A DNA stretch of 64,000 nucleotides, taken from contig NZ_CP102293.1 in NCBI RefSeq assembly GCF_025152575.1, positions 1,364,001-1,428,000 on the forward strand. Reading direction: 5' to 3'. Under the pieces are notes generated by a model, which worked only from the letters and a program-made list of their open reading frames with translations, had not been told where the DNA came from and ran no database searches. Below, one piece after another: positions 43,532 through 50,688 of the stretch (positions are counted from its first letter, which is position 1; every line of letters begins with the position of its first letter). This stretch comes from Subdoligranulum variabile. GTDB lineage: Bacteria > Bacillota > Clostridia > Oscillospirales > Ruminococcaceae. A program made the translations under genes and the position numbers.

Positions 43532-44473
43532 ATGATAGGCTATTCTTACCAGATTCAACAAAAAATGATCCAAACATTACAACTATACTTAAAACCTGTA
43601 CGGCAAATATTAGGATTTGGCGTACAAGAATTTGCAGATCTGCTTGGTCTCACAAGGCAAACAATCAACAATTTGGAAACGCAAAAGAACCGGATGAGCC
43701 CAATACAGTACATTGCAATTAGTTCACTCATTGACTATTTTACGGATAAAAGACCCGAACTACTTCCGAGCCTGCAAAGTCTCCTTCGCTTTAAGTTCGA
43801 TGAAACAGATGAGTATAGTTTTGAAATGATGAGTGGCGGATCTTTGGTAAAAAAATGGATTCAGTGTTTTGCCGATGAAGCAAAACAGAGTGGTATACCT
43901 TTAAACCAAACACAACATCTGTTGTGTTCCGCAGATGAGCGAGATCTTGCTGACCGGTACCGCATTTTTTTGGACGACACAATTTTACAGCAAGCTGCAT
44001 TTTTGCAAGCAACCCAAAAGTTTTCTATCGCAATGAAAGAAAGCAAAAATAAATTTCTTGTTCCATTAAAGGCAGTAGAAGGCCTGCAAATGAAGTTAGG
44101 AAGCAGCGATTCCGAAAAAGCAAACGAGGCAAAAGCTGCACTGCAAGCGCTCATACAACTAAAAGAAGATTCTCTTGTGGAAATTCGCGGTGAAAAGGGC
44201 GATTCCTCTGTTGTTACCACGCTGGTTTCTGTGTTGGCCAAATTCAAACGCACCAATCGACTGGCTTTGCTTACAGAAAACCCCGCCCTTGCACAACAGG
44301 TTTTGGCGCTTAACAACGACACCATGGGTGGCTTCCCCATTCGGGTATTTCATATCTCAAAGACAGGAACGCTGGAAGATGTGGGAGCAAAAGAGGTTAA
44401 ACAATCAAGTGTAGAATCCGGTGGAGAAGCGCTTCTACAGTCGGCAATCAGCGGATGGAGTGAAATCGATTAA
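43532..44473 (+). CDS. HTH (XRE) protein fused to a PIN-like domain
   Basis: A 313-aa protein. The Cro/CI helix-turn-helix lies at ~25-60 (FGVQEFADLLGLTRQTINNL). The C-terminal ~150 residues resemble a PIN-fold: RIFLDDTILQQAAF near 148 supplies an early acidic position, KNKFLVPLKAVEGL follows, and RLALLTENPALAQQVLALN near 255 resembles the DxD/N-late strand. Catalytic acids are only partly conserved, so nuclease activity is uncertain. The start has GGAGGAGG 7 bases upstream. First gene of the cassette; the next gene also starts with a PIN-like domain, suggesting that the two pair or that this protein is the autoregulator. Confidence 0.75.
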   Translation: MIGYSYQIQQKMIQTLQLYLKPVRQILGFGVQEFADLLGLTRQTINNLETQKNRMSPIQYIAISSLIDYFTDKRPELLPSLQSLLRFKFDETDEYSFEMMSGGSLVKKWIQCFADEAKQSGIPLNQTQHLLCSADERDLADRYRIFLDDTILQQAAFLQATQKFSIAMKESKNKFLVPLKAVEGLQMKLGSSDSEKANEAKAALQALIQLKEDSLVEIRGEKGDSSVVTTLVSVLAKFKRTNRLALLTENPALAQQVLALNNDTMGGFPIRVFHISKTGTLEDVGAKEVKQSSVESGGEALLQSAISGWSEID

Positions 44474-44490
44474 ACAAGGAGGAACTTGAA

Positions 44491-46869
44491 ATGGCAGACG
44501 CGCAGATTTCTGAACCAGGAGCGGACTCGCGCTACGTCGATTTGAATACGCTGGTGCAGGAGCGAAAACTTTTTATTGATACCTGCAGCGTCATGGCCGA
44601 AGGGAGCGATTTATTTTGGCAAAAAATCGTTCCCCTGTTGGAAACCTACCACAATAAAGTTATTTTTCCATATCGATGCTGGCAGGAACTGGAAAAGCAC
44701 ACCAACCAGCAACAGGACCCAATAAAAAAAGAGCGGGCCGCTCACGCGATACAACGCCTCACCCCCCTTATCCACAAGAAACTTGTTGATATACGCGGGG
44801 AAGAAACCGATAATTTTGCTGACAATGTGTTTCAAACCGTATTTATCAAATTCCGTCTTCAATACAAACTGTGCCTGATTACACAAGACAACAACTTGGC
44901 AAAGGATATTCTTGCCTTGAACCACATTAAATCCGTGAGAGCTTACCCAATTTGTGCTTGGCGAATCCTGCAGGACGGTTCCCTGGGATATTTTGGTTGG
45001 GCCGAACGATTTATGTCTGGTACAAATAAAGCAACCGTTCCTTCCGAGGAAAAATTTAAAGTTGCACATACTGTAAGCACCGCTGCCAATATTCCCATCG
45101 TGATAGAGGACATTCCTGGCGAAGGAAATGAAGTCTTTGTCGCCGGTGGCGCCATCCAATTATGCCGCGAAGTGGGTTCAGGCGGAGAGGGAACGCTATA
45201 TGAAACCAACACGCCGTATATTGCTAAAATCTATAAAAAGGGAAAACTGACAGAGCAAAAGAAACAAAAGCTCGATCGAATGCTGAGCAAAAACATCCGC
45301 TGCGAAGGTATCTGTTATCCGGTCGGCGCCATTTACAACCGGAACAACCAGTTTATTGGATACCTAATGCCAAAAGCCAAGGGCCGCGAACTACAAAAAA
45401 GCATCTTTATCAAACCGCTTTTCTTTAAGTACTTTCCAGGCTGGAAGAAAAAAGATACCGTGCAGCTCTGCATTACAATTCTCAACAAGATCCAATATCT
45501 TCATGATCGGAATATCATTCTCGGCGACATTAATCCCGCCAATATTCTGGTGGTAAATCCAAAAGAAGTATACTTTGTGGACACCGACAGTTATCAAATC
45601 GAAGGGTATCCTTGTCCGGTGGGAACGATCAACTATACTGCACCTGAAATTCAGGGCAAAGAGTTCTCAACGTTTCTTCGCAGCGAAGGGAATGAAAATT
45701 TTGCGATTGCCACGCTTCTGTTTATGATTATGCTTCCTGGTAAGCCCCCCTATGCGCAACAAGGAGGTGAATCGGCGGCAGACAATATACGGAAGATGGA
45801 TTTTTCTTATCCGCTAGGGGAGCTTTCCAACAAAAAAACGCCGGATGGTCCTTGGCGCTTTATGTGGAGTCATCTGACGTACAAGCTGAAGGAGGATTTT
45901 TACGAGACCTTCCGAAGCGGTGGAAAATATGCAACCCCTTCGAAGCGGTTGTCGGTCCAACGTTGGCTGGATGATTTCACGGATTACCTGAATCTATTGG
46001 AAAGCGGCAAATTTGGGGCACAAGACAAGATGTCGGAAGAATTGTTCCCCACACGATTCAAGAAAAATCCCAACAAAGAATATATCATTTGCAAACTGTG
46101 TGGGCAGGAGATGGAGAAAGACCATTGTATTGATGGATACTGTTCTTCCTGCCTAAACAAAGGAGAAACTTACCCATGTGAAAGGTGCGGGAAGCCATTA
46201 TTATATTCCAATTATCAAAAGTATATTAAAAAAACAAAACGGTATTCCCGCTGTAAAGAATGTTATGACTGGGGGAAAAATGTCTATTCCCAAGAGTACT
46301 GTAAAGAATGCGGTGCTTTGTTTGTTATAACCAATGATGATTACGAGTTTTTTACATCCAAAGGATACGACCTCCCCAAACGATGCCCCGCCTGTCGCAA
46401 AAAGGCTCGAGGCGACGCATCTGTGGCAGACGAGGTCCTAAAAACTTCTTCGAATCATCCATCTTCCCCCGAAAAGGGGTCCGCCGAACCGGTCCAATCG
46501 TCAGACCCGGAGGAAAGCACCTCATTCTGTTTTATAACAACGGCTGTCTGTGAGTATTATGGCAAACCGGACGATTGCGTGGAACTGGAAACTCTGCGGC
46601 ACTACCGCGACACCTGGCTGCAAAAGCAACCGGACGGGCCACAATTGATTGCAGAATATTATGCCATCGCTCCAGATATTGTCCGCGCGATGCAAGCAAG
46701 CAACAAATTTGGTTTGTATTGTAAAAAACTATGGCTTGAATATATTGAACCTTGTCTTGATATGATCCACAAAGGAGCTTTTGAATCCTGCAAAAGGCAC
46801 TATATTAAGATGGTCCGATATGTGCAGGCAGAGTTTTCTCCTAATATGGGTATGTCTAAGGCTGAATGA
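44491..46869 (+). CDS. PIN domain - protein kinase - zinc ribbon - CFI-box protein (TerY-P-type kinase)
   Basis: A 792-aa multidomain protein. A PIN-like domain spans ~20-160 (KLFIDTCSVMAEGSDLFW; LCLITQDNNLAKDILALN). A eukaryote-like kinase domain spans ~220-500: G-loop GSGGEGTLYE near 229, Lys in IAKIYKKG, catalytic loop ILGDINPANIL near 344 (GDIN in place of HRDx), VDTDSYQ for DFG, and APE at 384-386. At least four CxxC zinc knuckles lie at ~533-645. A C-terminal CFI-box domain (CFITTAVCEYYG near 680) ends the protein. Kinases with C-terminal zinc ribbons encoded beside vWA and PP2C genes form the TerY-P triad described for stress and phage-linked loci. The N-terminal PIN fusion is unusual. 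It probably phosphorylates the vWA or HTH partner, with PP2C reversing. Confidence 0.85.
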   Translation: MADAQISEPGADSRYVDLNTLVQERKLFIDTCSVMAEGSDLFWQKIVPLLETYHNKVIFPYRCWQELEKHTNQQQDPIKKERAAHAIQRLTPLIHKKLVDIRGEETDNFADNVFQTVFIKFRLQYKLCLITQDNNLAKDILALNHIKSVRAYPICAWRILQDGSLGYFGWAERFMSGTNKATVPSEEKFKVAHTVSTAANIPIVIEDIPGEGNEVFVAGGAIQLCREVGSGGEGTLYETNTPYIAKIYKKGKLTEQKKQKLDRMLSKNIRCEGICYPVGAIYNRNNQFIGYLMPKAKGRELQKSIFIKPLFFKYFPGWKKKDTVQLCITILNKIQYLHDRNIILGDINPANILVVNPKEVYFVDTDSYQIEGYPCPVGTINYTAPEIQGKEFSTFLRSEGNENFAIATLLFMIMLPGKPPYAQQGGESAADNIRKMDFSYPLGELSNKKTPDGPWRFMWSHLTYKLKEDFYETFRSGGKYATPSKRLSVQRWLDDFTDYLNLLESGKFGAQDKMSEELFPTRFKKNPNKEYIICKLCGQEMEKDHCIDGYCSSCLNKGETYPCERCGKPLLYSNYQKYIKKTKRYSRCKECYDWGKNVYSQEYCKECGALFVITNDDYEFFTSKGYDLPKRCPACRKKARGDASVADEVLKTSSNHPSSPEKGSAEPVQSSDPEESTSFCFITTAVCEYYGKPDDCVELETLRHYRDTWLQKQPDGPQLIAEYYAIAPDIVRAMQASNKFGLYCKKLWLEYIEPCLDMIHKGAFESCKRHYIKMVRYVQAEFSPNMGMSKAE

Positions 46870-46952
46870 AACCCGCTGCCCACAAATGAGATGCGATATT
46901 TAATGAAGGATTGACGTCTCTGAAATAGAACAAAGAAATGGAGGAAAACAAA

Positions 46953-47405
46953 ATGGATACAGAAGGGAAAATCTTGCGTAAAAAAGATGAGCAGGACGAC
47001 TTGCGAGCACAAATCACCCAGGATGTAATGAAAATGGTCCAGGAAGAGCTGAACAAAATCAAGCCCTCCTTGATTTCCTCCATCAAGGAGGAAGTCATCA
47101 AAGAGTTATCCCAGACCGGTTCGCAGAGCGTACAGCATAAGAATAAGGATGACGGTTGGCATATTGTAGATGGCACGGGACGCCTGGATAATAAATATAT
47201 GCCGCGCGTGTTACAGGGGTTCCACTATGATGGATGGATATATTATGTGAATAGGCAAAATGGGAAATTTCTCTATAAAGTAAGAGAAGACCGAACAGAC
47301 AATCGGCAGCTGACGGATTACACAGTAAATGTTGATCCTGATGACTTTTCTGTCCGTAATGGCGATGTGTATATAGACGGGTATAAAATCAAAATCAAGC
47401 TTTAA
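46953..47405 (+). CDS. Hypothetical 150-aa coiled-coil / beta-repeat protein
   Basis: Residues ~1-60 are a charged helix likely to form a coiled coil (QITQDVMKMVQEELNKIKPS). Residues ~70-150 are beta-rich with DGWIYYVNRQNGKFLYKVRE and NGDVYIDGYKIKIKL, reminiscent of DUF5050-type repeats. The ATG at 46953 is used because GGAGG lies 8 bases upstream; the ATG at 46938 would lie within that site's surroundings. It sits between the kinase and vWA genes, so it may be a scaffold or kinase substrate. Family not firmly recognised. Confidence 0.65.
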   Translation: MDTEGKILRKKDEQDDLRAQITQDVMKMVQEELNKIKPSLISSIKEEVIKELSQTGSQSVQHKNKDDGWHIVDGTGRLDNKYMPRVLQGFHYDGWIYYVNRQNGKFLYKVREDRTDNRQLTDYTVNVDPDDFSVRNGDVYIDGYKIKIKL

Positions 47406-47425
47406 GATGTAAGAGAGGTGCTACA

Positions 47426-48190
47426 ATGGGTAACAATAATTTATTGAGAATGCAGGATCTGGTAGAAAACCCCACGCCGCGTGTTCCCATTTGCCTCTGC
47501 CTGGACACCAGCGGCTCTATGGGAGCTGTACAAGGTGATTGTGTGGATACCGGAAAAACCCTTTTTGAAGATGGGCGGCAGTGGAATCTGGTAACCGGCG
47601 GCACATCGCGTCTTGACGAATTGCAGAAGGGCATCAAACTTTTTTATAATTCCGTGCGGGAAGATGAAGTTGCTCGCTATGCAGCTGAAATTTGCATTGT
47701 AACATTTGACAGCGAAGCCAAGTGCCGAATGGATTTTGCCAACCTGGATCGCCAATCGGATCTGCCCGAGTTAACAGCCACGGGGGATACCGCGATGGGA
47801 GAAGGCGTCAATTTGGCGCTGGATCTGTTGGAAAGCCGGAAGCGCGAATACCAGGATAAGGGTGTCGATTATTTCCAGCCGTGGCTTGTGTTGATGACGG
47901 ATGGCGTGCCGAATGGAAATGAAGGGGAATTTGAACGTGCCGTGCAGAGATGCCGGGATATGGAAGCCCAAAAGAAACTTACCGTCTTTCCAATTGCCAT
48001 CGGTGATGAAGGTGACCAGACTGCGCTGGCGAAGTTTTCCGCCAAGCGTCCGCCGCTCAAATTACAAGGCCTTAAATTCCGGGAATTCTTTGCGTGGCTA
48101 AGTCAGAGTGTGGCGAAAACTTCCCAGTCCATGCCCGGGGAAACCATCAAGCTGGATCTTAACAGCATCCAGGGATGGGCTGAGTTGTAA
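47426..48190 (+). CDS. vWA domain protein, TerY-like
   Basis: A 254-aa protein that is essentially one von Willebrand factor A domain. The MIDAS residues are complete: DTSGSM near residue 27, TGDTAMGEG near 118 and MTDGVPN near 153. IAIGDEGDQTALAKFS and the C-terminal LSQSVAKTSQS match the TerY family. A metal-dependent interaction module, it is likely the phosphorylated partner regulated by the flanking kinase and PP2C phosphatase. Ribosome site GAGAGG lies 7 bases before the ATG. A region near 40-60 (GDCVDTGKTLFEDGRQW) looks like a small insertion. Confidence 0.88.
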   Translation: MGNNNLLRMQDLVENPTPRVPICLCLDTSGSMGAVQGDCVDTGKTLFEDGRQWNLVTGGTSRLDELQKGIKLFYNSVREDEVARYAAEICIVTFDSEAKCRMDFANLDRQSDLPELTATGDTAMGEGVNLALDLLESRKREYQDKGVDYFQPWLVLMTDGVPNGNEGEFERAVQRCRDMEAQKKLTVFPIAIGDEGDQTALAKFSAKRPPLKLQGLKFREFFAWLSQSVAKTSQSMPGETIKLDLNSIQGWAEL

Positions 48191-48232
48191 ATATTTTCCA
48201 CGCTTTCGGTGAAAAGCGGGAAGGGATCTATT

Positions 48233-49231
48233 ATGTGGCATTTTCTACAATGTGCCGTACAAGGTCGCGGACACAGGCAATCTGAGCTGCCCTGTCAGGA
48301 TAAAACATTTTGCTTGTATGCCAACGGGGTTTACGTGTCGGCTTTGGCCGATGGCGCAGGTTCTGCCAGGTTGTCTCATGAAGGGGCACAAGCCGTTTGT
48401 GAACTGCTCTGCCGGGACATGACCGAAAATTTTGCAGCCTACGTTTCCCAGAAGGACGGCGTAGCCGTCAAGCAGAAGATTCTTGGCTGTGTGCGTGATT
48501 GCCTACACCAATTGTCGGGCCGCCTTTCCTGTAAAATGGAAGATCTTGCATCAACCTTGCTGGTTGCGGCAGTAAACGAAGAGCATTTTATTCTTGCTCA
48601 TATTGGTGATGGGGTAATCGGCTATTTGAAAGATGACGAGCTCCATGTTGCATCTCATCCTGACAACGGCGAATTTGCAAATACCACTGTTTTTACCACA
48701 TCCCCCAGTGCGCTGTCTTCTATGCGACTTTTCAAAGGAAAAGTTGCATCTATTGACGGTATCGTTCTCATGTCTGACGGGACAGAGATGAGTCTCTACG
48801 ATAAAGCGCATCGGACTTTGGCACCTATTCTCAAGCGCATTATGCAGATGAGCATCTATCTCCCTGCAGATAAACTCCATGAACTGTTACTGCGCAGTTT
48901 TGAGGAACTCATAACCCAGAATACGACCGATGATTGCAGCATCGCCATCCTCACCAACGATAGGGATTGTTTTCACGGATTTTGCTCGCTGCCCACCACA
49001 CGGCAAAAAGAAATCCTCTGCCTTTCAAGTCGCGCCTCCACCGTGCGCCTACATCGTTATTGCGAAATCTTGCAATTATTGCAAGACAAGCACACGCTGC
49101 GCCAAGTCTCCCTGCACATTCATCTCAAGCCCAGGCATACCTTACGACATCTTCGTCGACTCCTGTCGCTACACTTGATTGAGAGACAGGGAGCCTATTA
49201 CAAAAGTATACTCATCCTGAAAGACACATAG
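48233..49231 (+). CDS. PP2C-type protein phosphatase with C-terminal helical tail
   Basis: A 332-aa phosphatase. PP2C motifs: ALADGAGSARLSHEGA near 42, LAHIGDGVIGYL near 118, VLMSDGTEMSLYD near 180 and TTDDCSIAIL near 235 provide the metal-binding aspartates. The last ~80 residues form a basic helical, winged-helix-like tail (ILQLLQDKHTLRQVSLHIHL). The ATG at 48233 has GGGAAGGG 8 bases upstream; an in-frame GTG at 48209 lacks a site. It would reverse phosphorylation by the PIN-kinase. PP2C, vWA and zinc-ribbon kinase in one operon is the TerY-P triad arrangement. Confidence 0.85.
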   Translation: MWHFLQCAVQGRGHRQSELPCQDKTFCLYANGVYVSALADGAGSARLSHEGAQAVCELLCRDMTENFAAYVSQKDGVAVKQKILGCVRDCLHQLSGRLSCKMEDLASTLLVAAVNEEHFILAHIGDGVIGYLKDDELHVASHPDNGEFANTTVFTTSPSALSSMRLFKGKVASIDGIVLMSDGTEMSLYDKAHRTLAPILKRIMQMSIYLPADKLHELLLRSFEELITQNTTDDCSIAILTNDRDCFHGFCSLPTTRQKEILCLSSRASTVRLHRYCEILQLLQDKHTLRQVSLHIHLKPRHTLRHLRRLLSLHLIERQGAYYKSILILKDT

Positions 49232-49306
49232 AAATATGTCTTTACTGTAACAAAACTCAGTTTTACCAAATCTATGGACAGTCCAATACGACAAGGAGAA
49301 TACATA

Positions 49307-49702
49307 ATGAATCGTCTTTCTGACTCTATCGCCAAGTTTGGGAATCGTCTGCTGGAGCCAGACTTCAATGATCGAATCCTACTGGGAGGACCTTTGTGGT
49401 TATTATGGTACGGAAACTGGCGTGAGGCCCTACGCAATTATCTGCCGTTGACCTTTCTCTTTGTAACGGCTTGCAGTCTACTATGTTACGGTTTGGGACA
49501 TCGCAATATCATACTGTTCCAGTTGGGCAATATAGGGATCATTGTCTGCCTATTAGTAGGATTTGCCATCAACATTTTTCTATATCGGCGTTGGAACAAG
49601 ACACCCGACGAAGCTGGCAAACATATTGTGCTTCCTTTGCTTTGGGTGGCGGGTTTGTTTCTTCTGTTGAGCGGCGGTATATGGCTCGGTTCTGTCCTTT
49701 AA
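49307..49702 (+). CDS. Small membrane protein ending the kinase/phosphatase cassette
   Basis: A 131-aa protein with three strongly hydrophobic segments (LPLTFLFVTACSLLCYGLG, FQLGNIGIIVCLLVGFAINI, VLPLLWVAGLFLLLSGGIWL) and a soluble N terminus. The segment PLWLLWYGNWREALRNYLPL before the first resembles DUF2628-like membrane proteins. The ATG at 49307 has AAGGAG 8 bases upstream. It may anchor the system to the membrane. It is followed by a terminator that separates it from the convergent peptide cluster. Confidence 0.75.
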   Translation: MNRLSDSIAKFGNRLLEPDFNDRILLGGPLWLLWYGNWREALRNYLPLTFLFVTACSLLCYGLGHRNIILFQLGNIGIIVCLLVGFAINIFLYRRWNKTPDEAGKHIVLPLLWVAGLFLLLSGGIWLGSVL

Positions 49703-49737
49703 ACACGAAAGTTCGCGTTCCTCTATCAATAAAGATC

Positions 49738-49774
49738 GGCTGGCTGGACTTCCATTAAGGAAATCCGGCCAGCC
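49738..49774. terminator. Terminator between the kinase cassette and the peptide cluster
   Basis: GGCTGGCTGGACTTCC pairs with GGAAATCCGGCCAGCC (small internal mismatches). It is followed on the plus strand by GGTTTCTTTTG. It closes the plus-strand cassette and may also stop the convergent minus-strand peptide transcript, 16 bp after the last peptide stop. Confidence 0.8.
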
Positions 49775-49789
49775 GGTTTCTTTTGCTTC

Positions 49790-49897
49790 TTATTCCCCGC
49801 ATTTCGCCGTGCAGGTTTTAAACGTATAATATCCTGCAGCTTTCCGAACGGCGATTTCCGGTTTAGGAGCAACTTTCCAGTGAAGTTTGATATTCAT
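49790..49897 (-). CDS. Candidate RiPP precursor peptide A (35 aa)
   Basis: A 35-codon gene with a GGGAGG ribosome site 6 bases before the ATG at 49897. The leader starts MNIKLHWKVAPKPEIA and the core ends YYTFKTCTAKCGE, with two cysteines spaced C-x3-C at positions 29 and 33. It shares K-L-x-W-K-V near the N terminus, a following Pro-Lys region and the C-x3-C core with the gene 19 bp upstream. Position downstream of a radical SAM/SPASM enzyme with a leader-binding domain and a methyltransferase supports a ribosomally made, modified peptide. It is too short for normal gene callers. The modification chemistry is unknown; thioether links are one option. Confidence 0.75.
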   Translation of the reverse strand: MNIKLHWKVAPKPEIAVRKAAGYYTFKTCTAKCGE

Positions 49898-49916
49898 AGG
49901 TGCCTCCCTGTATTTT

Positions 49917-50009
49917 TTAACCGTTTCTCATCGTTTTGCAACTCGTAAAGCAGCCAAACGATGCGACCGGTTTTTTCGGTGCTTGCGTAACTTTCCAGGT
50001 AAGTTTCAT
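49917..50009 (-). CDS. Candidate RiPP precursor peptide B (30 aa)
   Basis: A 30-codon gene with GGGAGGGAAGG upstream of the ATG at 50009. The leader begins MKLTWKVTQAPKKPVA and the core is SFGCFTSCKTMRNG, with cysteines at 20 and 24 (C-x3-C). Both the WKV motif and the cysteine spacing match peptide A, although the sequences otherwise differ. This is what is expected for tandem precursors with a conserved enzyme-recognition leader and a variable core. A separate promoter seems to lie over the 3' end of the methyltransferase gene, which would give abundant precursor relative to enzymes. Confidence 0.75.
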   Translation of the reverse strand: MKLTWKVTQAPKKPVASFGCFTSCKTMRNG

Positions 50010-50062
50010 CGACCTTCCCTCCCTATCCATAAATTTTCCACATACGATTCTACACGTATTTT

Positions 50063-50091
50063 ATAATAGTTTCATTCTAGCATTGAATCAA
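50063..50091 (-). promoter_or_regulatory. Probable promoter of the two peptide genes
   Basis: On the minus strand TTGATT (50086-50091), 17 bp and TATTAT (50063-50068) lie 54 bp before peptide B, overlapping the methyltransferase stop codon region. Confidence 0.55.
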
Positions 50092-50672
50092 TCGAGTGTC
50101 AACACAGCGTTAGGGAACTTCTCATACTGAAGTGTGAATCCTTTTTGGATAAAGATATCCTTGTGGAAAGGGAACTGATAGATAACCGTGATCTTTCCTG
50201 CACGGGATAAGGCGCTTTTCTTTATTTCTTCGGCCACCTTTTCCATAATCTCTATTGCGAATGGATTGTTGACGAAAAAATAGTTGTATCTTTCATAGCC
50301 GACATATTCTCGTGCATCCTGACGAAAAATGTGAAGGCGTTCGTCGGAAAGGATAGAAGCATTTTTCTTTGCAATCTGAACCAAAGAATCCGCATACTCT
50401 ATTCCATCGATCCGTCCAAAATCGAAGGAAGTGGCATAATACAAAAAAAGGCCCTTCCCGCAACCGATGTCCAACACACTGTCCGATGGCGTAATTTCCA
50501 ATTGGCGAAGTACGTCATAGATCGGATAGCAGCCTTCGTAGCCTCTGAGCTGTGTATGGGAATCTTCGATCCTTCCGGTATAATCCAACCCTTTTATGGC
50601 TTTGAGATACGCCAGGTAAACCGTTTTCTTGTAATACCGAACGTACATCGTAAAATCTGTCCAGTTGATCAT
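50088..50672 (-). CDS. Class I SAM-dependent methyltransferase of the RiPP cluster
   Basis: A 194-aa Rossmann-fold methyltransferase. Motif I VLDIGCGKG lies near residue 66-74, the acidic loop IDGIEYAD near 90 and a motif IV-like FFVNNPF near 132; the last resembles the NPPF/NPPY motif of enzymes that methylate amide or purine nitrogen. The N-terminal helical part (MINWTDFTMYVRYYKKTVYL) is family-specific. The start at 50672 has GGGGGAAAGG upstream, 16 bp after the SNF2 stop. It is the last enzyme before the precursor genes, so it may methylate the peptide or a small-molecule partner. Substrate unproven. Confidence 0.75.
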   Translation of the reverse strand: MINWTDFTMYVRYYKKTVYLAYLKAIKGLDYTGRIEDSHTQLRGYEGCYPIYDVLRQLEITPSDSVLDIGCGKGLFLYYATSFDFGRIDGIEYADSLVQIAKKNASILSDERLHIFRQDAREYVGYERYNYFFVNNPFAIEIMEKVAEEIKKSALSRAGKITVIYQFPFHKDIFIQKGFTLQYEKFPNAVLTLD

Positions 50673-50688
50673 CCAGCCTTTCCCCCAT

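Noticed and set aside
49274..49306. Earlier start for the small membrane protein
   Set aside because: The ATG at 49307 has a good AAGGAG site and the extra 11 residues look unrelated to the protein.
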